Positions 52,082 to 62,100 of a stretch of 64,000 bases of DNA are shown here, piece after piece. The notes under the pieces were generated by a model, which was not told the origin of the DNA, did no database searches, and was given only the letters and a program-made list of their open reading frames with translations. This stretch comes from Planctomycetota bacterium. GTDB lineage: Bacteria > Planctomycetota > PUPC01 > JACPCR01. Made by a program: the position numbers and the translations under genes. The DNA lies in the NCBI GenBank assembly GCA_016179685.1, contig JACPCR010000064.1, positions 62,001 through 126,000 of the forward strand, given 5' to 3'. Numbering within the stretch: the stretch's first letter is position 1; each line of letters opens with the position of its first letter.

Positions 52082-52971
52082 TGGTTGAAGCCAATCCTCA
52101 GCCCGCCCGGGCACTCACTGTGGCCGCTGTTTCCAGCAAGAATCTGCCGGGCCGGCTGGCCGAGAACCTCGAGAATCACGAGCAGTGGATTCGACGGGCG
52201 GCCCGGGCCGGCGCCCGGTTCGTCGGCTTCCCGGAGGCCTCGCTCACGGGGTATGTGCGGGACGCGGCCGCAGCGATCCGGCTCAACAGCCCGCCGGTCC
52301 GGCACGTGGCGGAGCTGGCGGCCCGACATCGGATTTTTGTCGCCGTGGGCTTCAACGAGCGCCGCGGCCGCCTCATCTACAACACCTGCGCGGTGCTCGG
52401 CCCAAGGGGGCTTGCGGGCATCATGCGCAAGATCAACTGCATCCCGGCCGAGTCCAACTTCTACACTTCTGGCCGCGGGATAACCGTCATCGATGTCGCT
52501 GGCTGGAAATTCGGCGTCGCCATCTGCGCTGACGCCAGCTTCTATGAAATGTTCAGAATCCCCGCCCTCCGGGGCGCACACGCCCTCTTCGCCCCGCACG
52601 CCAATACGCTCCAGAGCCTGGGTAATTCGCCCGGCGGCTGGAAACGCTGGCGGCTGGAAACGTGGCCGCGTTTCCTGCCGGACTGCCGCCTCTTCGTTGT
52701 GGCCTGCAACAGCGCCGGGCTCTCCGAAAGGCCGGAATCGGACGAGGAAGAACTGGCCTTCTGCGGCGGGGCGCTGATCCTCGGACCCGACGGCAAGGTC
52801 CTCTCCTCGTCGCGGGCCCGGCGCAAGACCGAATGCATGGCCGTCGCCACCCTGAATCCGTGGGAATGGCATCCCGGCCCCCACCTCGATTGCATCCGGC
52901 CCGACATCCTTTACGGGCGCAAGGACGGCTGGGCGCATGGTTACGGTCATGGCCCTCGAGGGCGGAAATGA
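52081..52971 (+). CDS. Carbon-nitrogen hydrolase (nitrilase superfamily)
   Basis: The 296-residue protein has the nitrilase triad in order: Glu52 in GFPEASLTGY, Lys117 in IMRKINCIPAES and Cys149 in VAICADASF. It acts on an amide or nitrile C-N bond in the cytoplasm. Family branches include omega-amidase, N-carbamoyl-amino-acid hydrolase and NAD synthetase glutaminase; the branch is not clear. It starts inside the tmk stop. A GC-rich, HGYGHGPRGRK C-terminus ends the coding part. Confidence 0.85.
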   Translation: MVEANPQPARALTVAAVSSKNLPGRLAENLENHEQWIRRAARAGARFVGFPEASLTGYVRDAAAAIRLNSPPVRHVAELAARHRIFVAVGFNERRGRLIYNTCAVLGPRGLAGIMRKINCIPAESNFYTSGRGITVIDVAGWKFGVAICADASFYEMFRIPALRGAHALFAPHANTLQSLGNSPGGWKRWRLETWPRFLPDCRLFVVACNSAGLSERPESDEEELAFCGGALILGPDGKVLSSSRARRKTECMAVATLNPWEWHPGPHLDCIRPDILYGRKDGWAHGYGHGPRGRK

Positions 52972-53059
52972 GGCGGCTGTGGGACGAGCGAATAGAACCC
53001 AAACAGCAGGCGGCCAGCGCTTCGTTACATCGTTTTACCTTGCACTGCCGAGTGTGGCG

Positions 53060-53162
53060 ACGCGGTCACACCTCGCGACGTGTAGCGCAGCGTCGTCAGG
53101 GCTGCCTGGAGCCGGACCACCACGCGCCCACGCGGTCACACCTCGCGGCGTGTGGCGCAGCG
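53060..53162. repeat. 33-bp direct repeat pair
   Basis: ACGCGGTCACACCTCGCG followed by ACGTGTAGCGCAGCG (first copy, 53060-53092) or GCGTGTGGCGCAGCG (second, 53130-53162). Each unit can fold as an imperfect hairpin (GACGC...GCGTC). Confidence 0.6.
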
Positions 53163-53344
53163 CTGAAATCCGATCCCTGAATTTTTTTGCATTCCCGCTT
53201 CCGATGGCCGCCGGGTTTCGCTTCCGTCGCACGACGACATGGACGCACACCGGGACTCTGGCGGCGGCGATCCAACTTGTCGTGCCGTTCTCCTTCTGCA
53301 TGGACCCGGCGCGCCGCTCCTCCATGGGCGTCGCTTCTCCAAGA

Positions 53345-53540
53345 CTCAAGGCGGGCGAAGCCCGCAACCCAACAAGGGTGCAAAAGGTGTCAGGGTTCAG
53401 GGTTCAGGAATCAACTGACACCCGACCCGTCTCCCACTGGGACAAGTCTGGCGGGACACCTTTCAACTTCTCCGCCGGGTGCCCGCGGGGTGCCCACGTA
53501 GTGGGCGCGGGGCGCGGAGAAGTGAAACCCTTAGACTCAA
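53345..53540 (+). repeat. R2 dispersed repeat, copy c
   Basis: Starts CTCAAGGCGGGCGAAGCCC, then GCAACCCAACAAGGGTGC, AAAAGGTGTCAGGGTTCAGG, CTCCCACTGGGACAAGTCTG, CACCTTTCAACTTCTCCGCC and ends GCGGAGAAGTG...AGACTC. It is the best-preserved copy together with 58911. Confidence 0.85.
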
Positions 53541-54072
53541 ACCGCTGGTGCATGTCCTCAGGGGAAGGCTCCTGCGGAGGAAACGGTGCACTGCGCCGAT
53601 TACGCAGGCGCAGCGCGGTGAAGTTGCAGCCACGGACTCTGGCGCGCCGTGGTTTGGCTGAATGGAGCCAACTTACCGAATGGCTGAAGGCCGTGGAAAT
53701 CTTCCGGCAGAAGTTGGAAGCGGCCTGACAGAATTGGCAAAAAGAGCTTCCGCTTCGGAAGACGAACTGAGCGCGCCATAGGAAAGCTGCGCGAGAGGGA
53801 AGACAACCCGACCGCTTTCGAATGCGGCTCGAAGGCGGGAAGCTTCAAGGCTACAACGGCCACAAAGCCCGGTCCGTGATGGTCGCATCATCACGGTGTT
53901 CGGGCTCTTTCATTGGCAAACGAAGGGAGGTCGCCGCCATGAGCGAACGAAAAAAAGCTATTGTAGTGACCTACAAGTGTGGGGCACGCTGTCGGCATTT
54001 CCGGGAAGAGCTACGAGGAGGCCGTCGCCGTCGTCGAAGCTGCAAGGGGAAACCTAATGAAATTCCAGCCGC

Positions 54073-54696
54073 TTAGTGTTGCCAACAGAAGTTCCGGCCC
54101 GGTTGTGCACTGCGTTTACACTGGGCGCCCTTTTGGGTCGTAGCTTGGCATCGCCCAGACCCGAAACCCTGATTTTTCTCAGAGCCGTCTGTCGTCAAAG
54201 TCGGGGCTTGATAGCGCCTTTCTTGAGAACCTGATACGGGTGAATAACAGACTGAGCACGGACCATAGTGAGACTCCGCCTCTTGCAAAGAAATGGGGAG
54301 TTTACTTTTAGAGAGATATCGACAGCCTGCTTTATGGTATTTTGTTCCCGTCTTCGTGATAAAAACTTCTGATTGGCTTGTGTCCTTTTTCTGGGTTATC
54401 TCGTCAGGCTTTTTTGTGGGGGCGGACAGGGGTTTGACAGTCGTCTGGTCCTGGGCAATCCAGCCGGACTTTTGTCCCTGCTCATTCTTCCACGTAACGC
54501 CAAGCCAGGGACCCTGCTTATCGGTGATCAATAGTTCCTGACCCTTTGGGACGACTCCAACGATCTGATCGCCTACCAGAACATTGGCTCGTTCCACGCT
54601 GACTATAGCAGTTTGGCCGACCGACGAATCTTGTGCTGACTGGGAGTTCGCAAGATTACAAAGAAGGGTGATTAAGAGCAGGGGCGAGGTCTTCAT
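54073..54696 (-). CDS. Secreted SH3-like protein with two Cys motifs
   Basis: This 207-residue protein has a signal peptide (MKTSPLLLITLLCNLANS) and an SH3-like domain (residues 30-95, ANVLVGDQIVGVVPKGQEL). A Cys motif follows, TKYHKAGCRYLSKSKLPISLQEA then YGPCSVC, common in small secreted or nuclease-associated proteins. The C-terminal CQATTQKGAQCKRSAQPGRNFCWQH (in parts) resembles the short Cys/His motif seen at the end of some Bacteroidetes-type proteins. Function is unknown. Codon use is markedly lower in GC than its neighbours, which suggests recent transfer. Confidence 0.72.
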   Translation of the reverse strand: MKTSPLLLITLLCNLANSQSAQDSSVGQTAIVSVERANVLVGDQIVGVVPKGQELLITDKQGPWLGVTWKNEQGQKSGWIAQDQTTVKPLSAPTKKPDEITQKKDTSQSEVFITKTGTKYHKAGCRYLSKSKLPISLQEAESHYGPCSVCYSPVSGSQERRYQAPTLTTDGSEKNQGFGSGRCQATTQKGAQCKRSAQPGRNFCWQH

Positions 54697-54905
54697 CGCG
54701 GAACCTTTCCGGGTGGAGTAGAGACTTACTGGTGAAAGTTTGCGTTATGAGCGTGTACTTTCGTTTCCCATCCGCGGTTTTCCCGAATCCGTGGGGAAAC
54801 TCTTCTTCGGTTGCGGATGAAATCCGCGGTTAGGAGAGAAAGTCAACGTTCAATAACATAAAATGGGCCGAGGCCCGCAACCCAAGTGTCAGAGGTTGGT
54901 GGTCG

Positions 54906-54982
54906 GTGGCGCGCCCGGCAGGACTCGAACCTGCAACCTTTGGGTTCGAAGCCCACGACTCTGTCCAATTGAGCTACGGGCG
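54906..54982 (-). tRNA. tRNA-Arg (anticodon TCG)
   Basis: On the minus strand GCGCCCG pairs with CGGGCGC (acceptor). The anticodon loop is CTTCGAA with anticodon TCG, the T arm is GCAGGTTCGAGTCCTGC, and the 3' CCA is encoded (54906-54908). It lies next to the R-rich, low-GC region and has no other tRNA beside it. Confidence 0.92.
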
Positions 54983-55266
54983 CGAGGGAACGAACCGGAG
55001 CGGATTATAAGCCCGACCCGAGAAGGGCGCAATGCGATGGGGCGCGGCTGCTGCCGGCAATTTATTTCAAAACTGGTGGCAAACGGGAAGCCGGCTAGAG
55101 CCCGGCCAGAGCCCGGCTAGAAAAAAAGCGAACCCACGGTATGACCTGTGTCGAAGCGACAGCACAGGGACAGGTCCGGAAGGACAAGCTCGGGATTCAG
55201 CCTTACGGTCTTCAGCCCCTCGCCGCGGGGCGCCAAGGGACAAGGGAAGCTCCCTTTCAAAGAAGG

Positions 55267-57348
55267 TCAGCGCTTCGCCCCCGACACGGCCGTCACGTGC
55301 ACAATCTGGGCCCCGCCGGGCGCCAGCTCGATGGGCCAGGATTGCAGGTCCTCTGCGGAAGTAATCGCAGCGGGTTGGGTGAGGAATTCGGACCGGAGGA
55401 CATCCCACACCTCCACGCGATAGTCCCCCTTCGGGAGGCACAGGCCCAGCCGGACGGACTCGAACTCCTCCTCCCAGTTGATCACGATGGCCGTCTGGTC
55501 CAGCGGTGATTGGACACGCAGGGCGACCTCGATCTCCGCCTCTTCCGGCTTCTCCAGAACGACCGGGATATGCGGATGGAGCATTTCAAGAAGTGTCGTC
55601 TTGAGCTGGATGGCCACCTCGGCGGACCGCGCCAGTTGCTGATCGTCAAGAGACGGGAGAAAGGCGATGCGGCCATTCGTGCGGATGGGCCCTCGGGCTG
55701 CCGGAAGGTCCTGGCCCCACGGCTTGAACAGGGGTTCGGGGTAAGGCTCGCCTTGCGGGTCCACTTCGGCCAGGGGCCCGAGGAAGACGAACTTGACGCC
55801 GCGATTCCGAGCGGCCTCCAGGAGCGCCATGGCCTCGCGGCTCAGGGAATGGGCGAAGGGGAGAAGGACGAGGCGCGCCCCGGCCAGTTCCTCCTCCCGC
55901 AGGTTGTCCAAGTAATGCATGCGGAACGGGAAGGCGTTGCGGAACAGGAAGGTGATGGCGGCTTTGTGGGCTCGGAAACCGAGGGTGCGGGGAGCGGCTC
56001 GGCCGAGGAAGGCGGTCAGGGCATTGCAAGGCTGGACCCATCCACCCATCTCGCGGAGGGCCATCGAGCCGTCGGACACGGGGTCGAGAGACTTATCCTC
56101 GTGCGACAGGCCGTAGAAATCCTCGCCGGCGCGGGAGTAGAGGAGAACAATGTCCGGGGGCGTACGCGAGCCAGCGAGCCACGGCTCGGCCTTCTCGATG
56201 GCCAGAAAGGCGCGCCGGACCGCGCGGCGCACCCGGGGTTCGAGACTGGCAGCGTTGCCGAACATGCAGACGCCGTCTGCGCCGTGCCCGACGGCGCTCA
56301 GGCTGATGCGAGTGACGTCCATGGGCCGAAGGGTGGAGTTGTAAGGAATTTTTCCGATCGTGTCCTGTGGCGCGCGGGCCAGCTTCCGCCCCATGTTGAA
56401 CGATTCACCCCATTTCTTGGCCGCGGTGAAAGGGATCACACGGGCCGAGGGGCAAGCCGCGGCCAGGTGTTTCGCCGTCTCCGCCGCCAGATAGTGCGTC
56501 TCCTCTCCCCGGTAGTCCTCGCCAAGGTGAAAGACCGTGGAGAAGAGGAAATCCGGGCAGACCGCTTCGCCAAGGACGTCCAGGGCCACGCCGCTCGGGT
56601 AGCGCTCCAGCCCCATGACAGGGGCCAGGTTGAGCATGAGGGAGGACTGGAACTGCGGGTCGGACTTTTTTGCGGTCTCCTGGATTCGAGCCATGGCCTC
56701 GGCGAACACGCGGTAACGGAGGAGAAGGAACTGGCGGTGGGCGGGGGTGTTCGCCTGGAGCAGCCGGGAGGGTCCGAGGGAGGGGAATTCGAGACCCGTG
56801 CGCCGGCGGAACTCGTCGCGGAGCGGCGGCGCATCCGGGTAGTAGGGCAGCGAATCGTCAATGCCGTTCAGGCCATAGTAGGTGTAGCCGATGTGGGCGT
56901 TGTTCCAGGTGATCTCATCCGAGGCGAGATTGATGACGGCCGGGACCTTTCGGGCAGCGACCCCGGCGAAGCGCTCGTTCCAGATATCGGCGTAGCGGCC
57001 CAACAGATCGTAAGGCACAGCGAGCTGCTTTCCGATCTTCCCTTCGGCGTAGAATCGCGGTTCGGACGTGTAGGGGAAGGCGGCGTTGACGAAGACCGTG
57101 ACGCCTTTTTCCCGGAGTTTCTCGATCTGCTGGACTACGGCCTCGAACTGGGGATCGCCCACCGCGGGAAGGCCCCAGTGAAAGACGGCATTGAGGTGGA
57201 GGTCCTCGACGTGCTCGGGCCCTGCGCTGAGCCCGCGGTACAGCCGCTCGGGCTCGGCCGGCGCAGCGGATAGGAGCAAGATCAGCGTCGCGGTCAGATG
57301 AAGGACATTCCTCCGGCCTGTCTTCTTATCCGTGGGTTTTCCTCCCAA
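55267..57348 (-). CDS. Secreted glycoside-hydrolase-like TIM-barrel protein
   Basis: The 693-residue protein starts with an export signal (NVLHLTATLILLLSAAPAEPE). The first ~400 residues look like a barrel (LHLNAVFHWGLPAV, PAVINLASDEITWNNAHIGYTYYGLNG, YNSTLRPMDVTRISLSAVGHGADGVCMF). A flavodoxin-like beta-galactosidase-trimerisation-type domain follows (ELAGARLVLLPFAHSLSREAMALLEAARNRGVKFVFLG). The C-terminal ~80 residues form a beta domain. It resembles the architecture of GH42-type enzymes, with a possible catalytic DE in SDEITWNN. The family is not assigned with certainty. Confidence 0.68.
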   Translation of the reverse strand: MGGKPTDKKTGRRNVLHLTATLILLLSAAPAEPERLYRGLSAGPEHVEDLHLNAVFHWGLPAVGDPQFEAVVQQIEKLREKGVTVFVNAAFPYTSEPRFYAEGKIGKQLAVPYDLLGRYADIWNERFAGVAARKVPAVINLASDEITWNNAHIGYTYYGLNGIDDSLPYYPDAPPLRDEFRRRTGLEFPSLGPSRLLQANTPAHRQFLLLRYRVFAEAMARIQETAKKSDPQFQSSLMLNLAPVMGLERYPSGVALDVLGEAVCPDFLFSTVFHLGEDYRGEETHYLAAETAKHLAAACPSARVIPFTAAKKWGESFNMGRKLARAPQDTIGKIPYNSTLRPMDVTRISLSAVGHGADGVCMFGNAASLEPRVRRAVRRAFLAIEKAEPWLAGSRTPPDIVLLYSRAGEDFYGLSHEDKSLDPVSDGSMALREMGGWVQPCNALTAFLGRAAPRTLGFRAHKAAITFLFRNAFPFRMHYLDNLREEELAGARLVLLPFAHSLSREAMALLEAARNRGVKFVFLGPLAEVDPQGEPYPEPLFKPWGQDLPAARGPIRTNGRIAFLPSLDDQQLARSAEVAIQLKTTLLEMLHPHIPVVLEKPEEAEIEVALRVQSPLDQTAIVINWEEEFESVRLGLCLPKGDYRVEVWDVLRSEFLTQPAAITSAEDLQSWPIELAPGGAQIVHVTAVSGAKR

Positions 57349-57390
57349 CGGGACCCGTCCTGTAGAACGTGTGAGGCATCTTGGATGTCC

Positions 57391-58743
57391 CTACCTCAGC
57401 CCATGGAGGTCCTCGGACAACCCGGCCCGGGCGACGCGGCACGTGAAGCGGAGCTGTTCGTCGGAGGTTTCCGTGCTGATGGCATCGATGAGCTGGAGGG
57501 CTTGGGCCGTGCCCCAGCGGCCCAGCTCGCGCACGGCTTCGATGCGGACCCAGAGCACGGGGTCCCGCGCCGCCGCTTCAAGCATCGGCCAGCGCTGGGC
57601 ATCGGGGAAGAAGGCGCTGTACATCAGGGCCATCCGGCGGTCGCGCCAATTGGAACTGGCGAGGTGCTTTCGAAGCGAAGCGAGGGCCTCCTGTTTCAGC
57701 TCGGGCCGGTCCCACTTGAAGAAGTAATAGAGGGCGAGCTGGCGTAGTCCGATGAAGCGGGATTCGAGCATCAGCGCGAACGTCGGGCATCGTTCAGGCG
57801 TCATGAGCCGCGGCAGCAGATCGAAAACGAGCTGCACGCCTTCCTCCGAGGCCGTGGTTTCGAGCGTGTTCACGAGCACCGGAATCATCGCATCGGGCAG
57901 CTCCCCGAAATAGGTCCGAAGTTCCTTCTCCAGTTGCCAGAGGAAGCGGATACGGCTCGAGTTGCGCGCCTTGGCCGCAGGGGTGTCCAGGTACTTCGCC
58001 AAGTCTTCGAGCTGAAGAGCCTCGGACACGATCCGCTGGTAGTCGGCGAGAAGATGCGGCAGCTCGGCGCTGTCCCCGAGCTTCACCAGGCTCATCCGAA
58101 TGAAGACCAGGTCGTCACCGGTGGTCTTGGGGTCCGCCAGGAGCTGCCGGAGCAGCGCGGGTGCGTCCGGATGGCCGCAGTCCCCCACGGCCTTGATGGC
58201 CGCGGTGCGCACCAGGCTTTCCGAATCGAGCTGCTGGCGCACGAGGCGGAAGGATTCGGGGCCGAGTGCCCGGGCGATCAACCGGACGGCATAGACCTTC
58301 GGCTGGGCCTCCTCGCCCTCAATGGCCTTTTTCAATTCGGGAAGAATCTCCCGGCTGCGCAGGGACAGGAGCTTTTGAAAGACCTTTTCCTGCATCTCCT
58401 CCGTGTCTTCCGGCTTGGGCCGGAGAAGCACGGTAACCAGGGCTGCTGCCGCGTCGCTGTCCGAGGAGCGGCAGAGCTCGCGCAGGGCCGCGGCGCGTTC
58501 CTCGCCCTCAAGCTCCTCGATGTTCATCAGGGCGCCTTCGAGATCCTCTTCCTCCTCCTGGGCGACCGCGGGCGGGGCAAAGGCTGCCGGGAGCAGCAAG
58601 GCAAGTAGCAGCCTGATGAGGATGGACCCGCGGCGGCGGGCACGATGTGGAGCAGAGGCGTTCCGTGGCCACTCACCTGGCAGCGGGGAAAACCCTTGCT
58701 GCTGGCTGTGGGCCGCAGGCAGTAGACTGTAGGCTTCGATCAC
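57391..58743 (-). CDS. Exported HEAT-repeat protein
   Basis: This 450-residue protein has a hydrophobic export segment (ILIRLLLALLLPAAFAPPAVAQ) followed by an acidic stretch and HEAT-like repeats (VRTAAIKAVGDCGHPDAPALLRQLL, VRIEAVRELGRWGTAQALQLI). The ~40 residues before the signal segment, from ATG 58743, are atypical, and the true start may lie further in. No catalytic motif is evident. It lies 42 nt upstream of the glycoside-hydrolase-like gene in the same direction, so they are probably co-transcribed. Confidence 0.75.
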   Translation of the reverse strand: MIEAYSLLPAAHSQQQGFSPLPGEWPRNASAPHRARRRGSILIRLLLALLLPAAFAPPAVAQEEEEDLEGALMNIEELEGEERAAALRELCRSSDSDAAAALVTVLLRPKPEDTEEMQEKVFQKLLSLRSREILPELKKAIEGEEAQPKVYAVRLIARALGPESFRLVRQQLDSESLVRTAAIKAVGDCGHPDAPALLRQLLADPKTTGDDLVFIRMSLVKLGDSAELPHLLADYQRIVSEALQLEDLAKYLDTPAAKARNSSRIRFLWQLEKELRTYFGELPDAMIPVLVNTLETTASEEGVQLVFDLLPRLMTPERCPTFALMLESRFIGLRQLALYYFFKWDRPELKQEALASLRKHLASSNWRDRRMALMYSAFFPDAQRWPMLEAAARDPVLWVRIEAVRELGRWGTAQALQLIDAISTETSDEQLRFTCRVARAGLSEDLHGLR

Positions 58744-58757
58744 GGGCGACTCCTCTT

Positions 58758-58912
58758 AGGGCCTGTCAAGAAATAAACTGTGCAATTTGCCAGGGTAATT
58801 TTGGCGCGAGACAAGGAGCGAGGAGCGTGATGTGCCTGGAAGGCACAGAAGCGCTCGCATCCGGCTCAAATCTAGGCCTCCAAATTGCACGGGTTATTTC
58901 TTGACAGGCCCT
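58758..58912. mobile_element. 155-bp MITE-like element with 32-bp terminal inverted repeats
   Basis: The left arm begins AGGGCCTGTCAAGAAATAAA and the right arm is its complement with 30 of 32 bases matching. The 91-nt interior has no coding capacity. A TTA is found outside both ends (58756-58758 region and 58912-58914), a possible 3-bp target duplication. It abuts R2 copy d exactly, so one may have inserted at the end of the other. No transposase is in the window. Confidence 0.75.
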
Positions 58913-59102
58913 TAAGGCGGGCGAAGCCCGCAACCCGTCCAGGGTGCAAAAGGTGTCAGGGTTCAGGGTTCAGGCATCAACTGGCACCTGACCCGCCTCC
59001 CACTGGGACAAGTCTGGCGGGACACCTTTCAACTTCTCCGCCGGGTGCCCGCGTAGTGGGCGCGGCGCGGGGCGCGGAGAAATCACACCCGAAGACTCTA
59101 AG
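58911..59102 (+). repeat. R2 dispersed repeat, copy d
   Basis: CTTAAGGCGGGCGAAGCCC, GCAACCCGTCCAGGGTGC, AAAAGGTGTCAGGGTTCAGG, CTCCCACTGGGACAAGTCTG and CACCTTTCAACTTCTCCGCC lead to GCGGAGAAATCACACC and AGACTCTAAG. It lies between two leftward genes, in contact with the MITE. Confidence 0.87.
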
Positions 59103-59126
59103 AAACAACGCAACTTCTCAATACAG

Positions 59127-62100
59127 TTAAGGTTCTCCCGCTGGGGAGACGGCGAAATCGCCTTGGCCGCGGGCTCCAGTGGCCGCGTCCCTGACCTCGG
59201 CGCGCCATTCGCCCGGCGGATCATTGAGCGCCAGGGGGAAGGCGAAGGTGGCGCGGCCATCCTCGGCGACCACGTTCCGGGCATATTCCTCACGGACTCG
59301 GCCAGTCGAGTCCCACACCTCGGCGTGCAGGACATGCTCGGCCGGGGTCGGCCCGGAGGTCTCTACTTCGAGGACCAGGCGTGCTTCCGCTCCAGGTGCG
59401 AAGCGGCCGCCGGCGACGCGGATGGCCTGGACGCGGTAGGGAAGGATGGCGAAGAGACTGGCCATGCCAGCGACCGGGTGCACGGAAAAGGTGCGGTCCT
59501 CGCCCAGCAGCTCCCCTCGGCGGCAGTCGGTGACGAATGCCTTTCCCGGCAGCAGAAGCTGATAGGCATCTTTCTTCTCGCGGTTCACCGGGTCCGGCTG
59601 CGTGCTTGCGGGCAGGACGCCGAGGTAGCGGAGGGGGCCGCGGCGGTAGAGGAAGGCCTGGCTGAGATCGCCGCGCCCCTCGGCGTCGAGCCAATCGAAG
59701 CCGCGGTCCACGCCGGCGAGGCGGAGGATGGCCTCGACGATGGCCCGGGTCTTCGCGCCCTGTTGCACCTTGGCTCGTTCGATCTCGGTCAACTCTCCGC
59801 CGCTGCCCGCGACGCGCAGGCTGCCGTAGCCGGACAGCGAAAAGTTGAGGGCGACGGCCTGGCCTCGGCCCAGGGTACGGCGAAGCAGCGCCGGCGCCGT
59901 CTGGTCGCCCGCCCGGAGGACTCCGAACGCCTCGGCCTCCGCCAGTGCGAGGCCGCCGTCGGAAGGAGCGAGGAACTCCCCATAGGGTCCGGGCTCGAGG
60001 CCGGCCAACTCCCGCGTCACCTCGAGGGCCGCCTTCCGGAAGCCGGATGCGGGCCGGGCGACCGAGAAGCCGAAGAGGTCGTCGAGGAGTCCGGGGGACT
60101 GCCACGTTCCGTGCTCGTTGCGCTGTGCGGCGGCGAAGTCGGCGACGGCGATGCCGCCCTCCTCGACGAACTGGCGAATCTCCTGCGCTTCTCGAGTGGA
60201 GATCGCCTCGGAATCGGGCAGGAGGAGGACCTTGAAGTGCCGGCGGCGCAGTTCCCCCAGTTCAATTTCCTGGTAGGCGACGTAGGTGAACTGGTATCGC
60301 AGGTCCTCGACGGGCATCCCGAGGCTGAGGAGGTTGTCCGTGAAGTCGGGCCGGCCCGGTTGAATCTTCGCCGCGGCCTCGGCCGAGTAGTGGCTCGTCA
60401 AGGAGTAATGGACGCCGATCCCGAAGGTGTCCAGTTCGGACCGAAGGAGCATGCGGGCCGAGCCTTGCTGGATTTCCCGGATTTCCTCGGCGGTCCAGAC
60501 GGCCCGGTTGATGGGAGTGAGGTCCGGCTCGAGCATGATGAAAGCGTCGCTGCCGCCCCAGTAGTAGGCGAAGGCGTCGTAATGGTTGAAGAGCAACGAC
60601 CAGATGGCCTGGCGCGTGCCGATCTCGTTGTTGTCCATGCGGCCGTAGCCTCCGCCCCACTGGGCCATGATGGTGTCCGGGGTGCGGAAGGACCGGCGCA
60701 GCTTGGTCTGGGCGCCCCCGTAGGCGAGCCAGAAGTTGCCAGCGTGGGCGAGCTGCCACCAGTCATAGTTCACGAACGGGGAGTCCTTCTGGGTGCCGGA
60801 CAGGCCGACGGCGGCCCCGGGATCATGGGCCTGGATGGCTTCCCGGTATCGGCGGACCCGCGCGCTGAAGACGCTGTCCATGTAGCGGCGGTGGTCGAGC
60901 CAGGCGCCGGGCCGAGCCGGGTCCTTCAACTCCTCGAGGGTGCATGCCCGCACGTCTTCCCAGTCCTTGAAGGCCGTTGCCCATTCGGCATTCATGGCCT
61001 CGAGGCTCGGGTAGCTCCGGCGTGCCCATTCGCGGAAATGGAAACGGCAGGTGGGGCAGAAGCAGTAGGCGCCCCCGATGGTCTGCTCGTCCCCGAGCAT
61101 GATGTCCTTGACGCCGCACTTGAGAAAGAAGGACTCCGCAGCCTCATCCACTCGTTTTATGACCTGGTCGTGGTAGCTCGTGTTCTGGAAGCAGGGGCGG
61201 CGGGCCAGGCCTTCGGAGCCGCCCGGGTTGCCAGCGGGATCGAAGCTGAAGACCGTGATGCCGCCGTTGTAGCGCAAGGAGTTTTCCGCGTCTGCTGGGC
61301 CGCCGTGCGCGTAGTCGACGCCCAGGCGGACCGTGGCCAGGCGCTCCTCGCCGAGACCGGCGCTGCGCCAGACGTACCACTTGAAGTCCTCGCGGTCACG
61401 GCGCGGCTGGGCCAATCCGACGGGAAATTTCTCCTCCCCGAGCACCGTCTGGCCGCGGGTCAACCGAAGGTGCAGGTCGGCGAGCCAAGCCAGGGGCTCC
61501 GGCATCGAGCACGACACATCCATCTCGCTCCGGCCCGCGGACACGGCCGAGCGCCCCCCGGTCATGAGCCTTCCATAGGTGTCCACAAGCTGGAATTCGA
61601 GCTGAGCGTCCTCGGCCAGAGCCTTCTGGAATCGGACCCGTGCCTGGAGGGTGTCGCCGGGCCCGTAGGCGGGCCGGTCGAATGCGACGCCCGCCAGGTC
61701 CTCCTCCGAGCGCCGGTGAAACGCGGTGACGGCCCAGTTGGCCGCGCGGCCGTCGGGCAGGCGCAGGCTGACGCGGGCCACGAGCAGGCCCGGCGGCAGG
61801 CCCGGCGGCAGGGGGAGCCGGATTTCGCGCTCCTCTCCGGCCGCGAGGGAGGCCGTCTCCTGGCTGTGGCCCCGGACCTCTTCGCTGGTATTGACGACCT
61901 CGAGGGCCAGGGTGAGGCGTTTTTCATCTGGTGAGGCGTTCCGGAGGACGAGGCCCAGGTCCGTGGGAGCGGCGGCCGGCTTGGCCAACAGGGATTGCAC
62001 CTCGATCTCGGGCATCTTGCGGCCGGCCCAGAGCAGGGTACGGAGGAACAAGGAATAGGTCCCGTCGTGGTGGCGGTAGCGGAGGAAGGGGCCGGTGAGG

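Larger units (their letters stand above)
52972..54072. other. 1.1-kb region without an intact gene: repeats and decayed coding text
   Basis: A 33-bp imperfect direct repeat occurs at 53060-53092 and 53130-53162 (CGCGGTCACACCTCGCG...GTGTGGCGCAGCG type). R2 copy c spans 53345-53540. From about 53570 to 54060 several short frames read like fragments (LARRGLAEWSQLTEWLKAVE; MSERKKAIVVTYKCGARC) but none is a full gene and no family is recognised. Confidence 0.5.

Noticed and set aside
52937..53728. 263-codon plus-strand frame after the nitrilase-like gene
   Set aside because: It overlaps the nitrilase end in another frame, runs through R2 copy c and matches no family.
59163..61934. 923-codon open frame on the plus strand
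   Set aside because: It is the shadow of the HEAT/GH42-like gene and has no recognisable domain.
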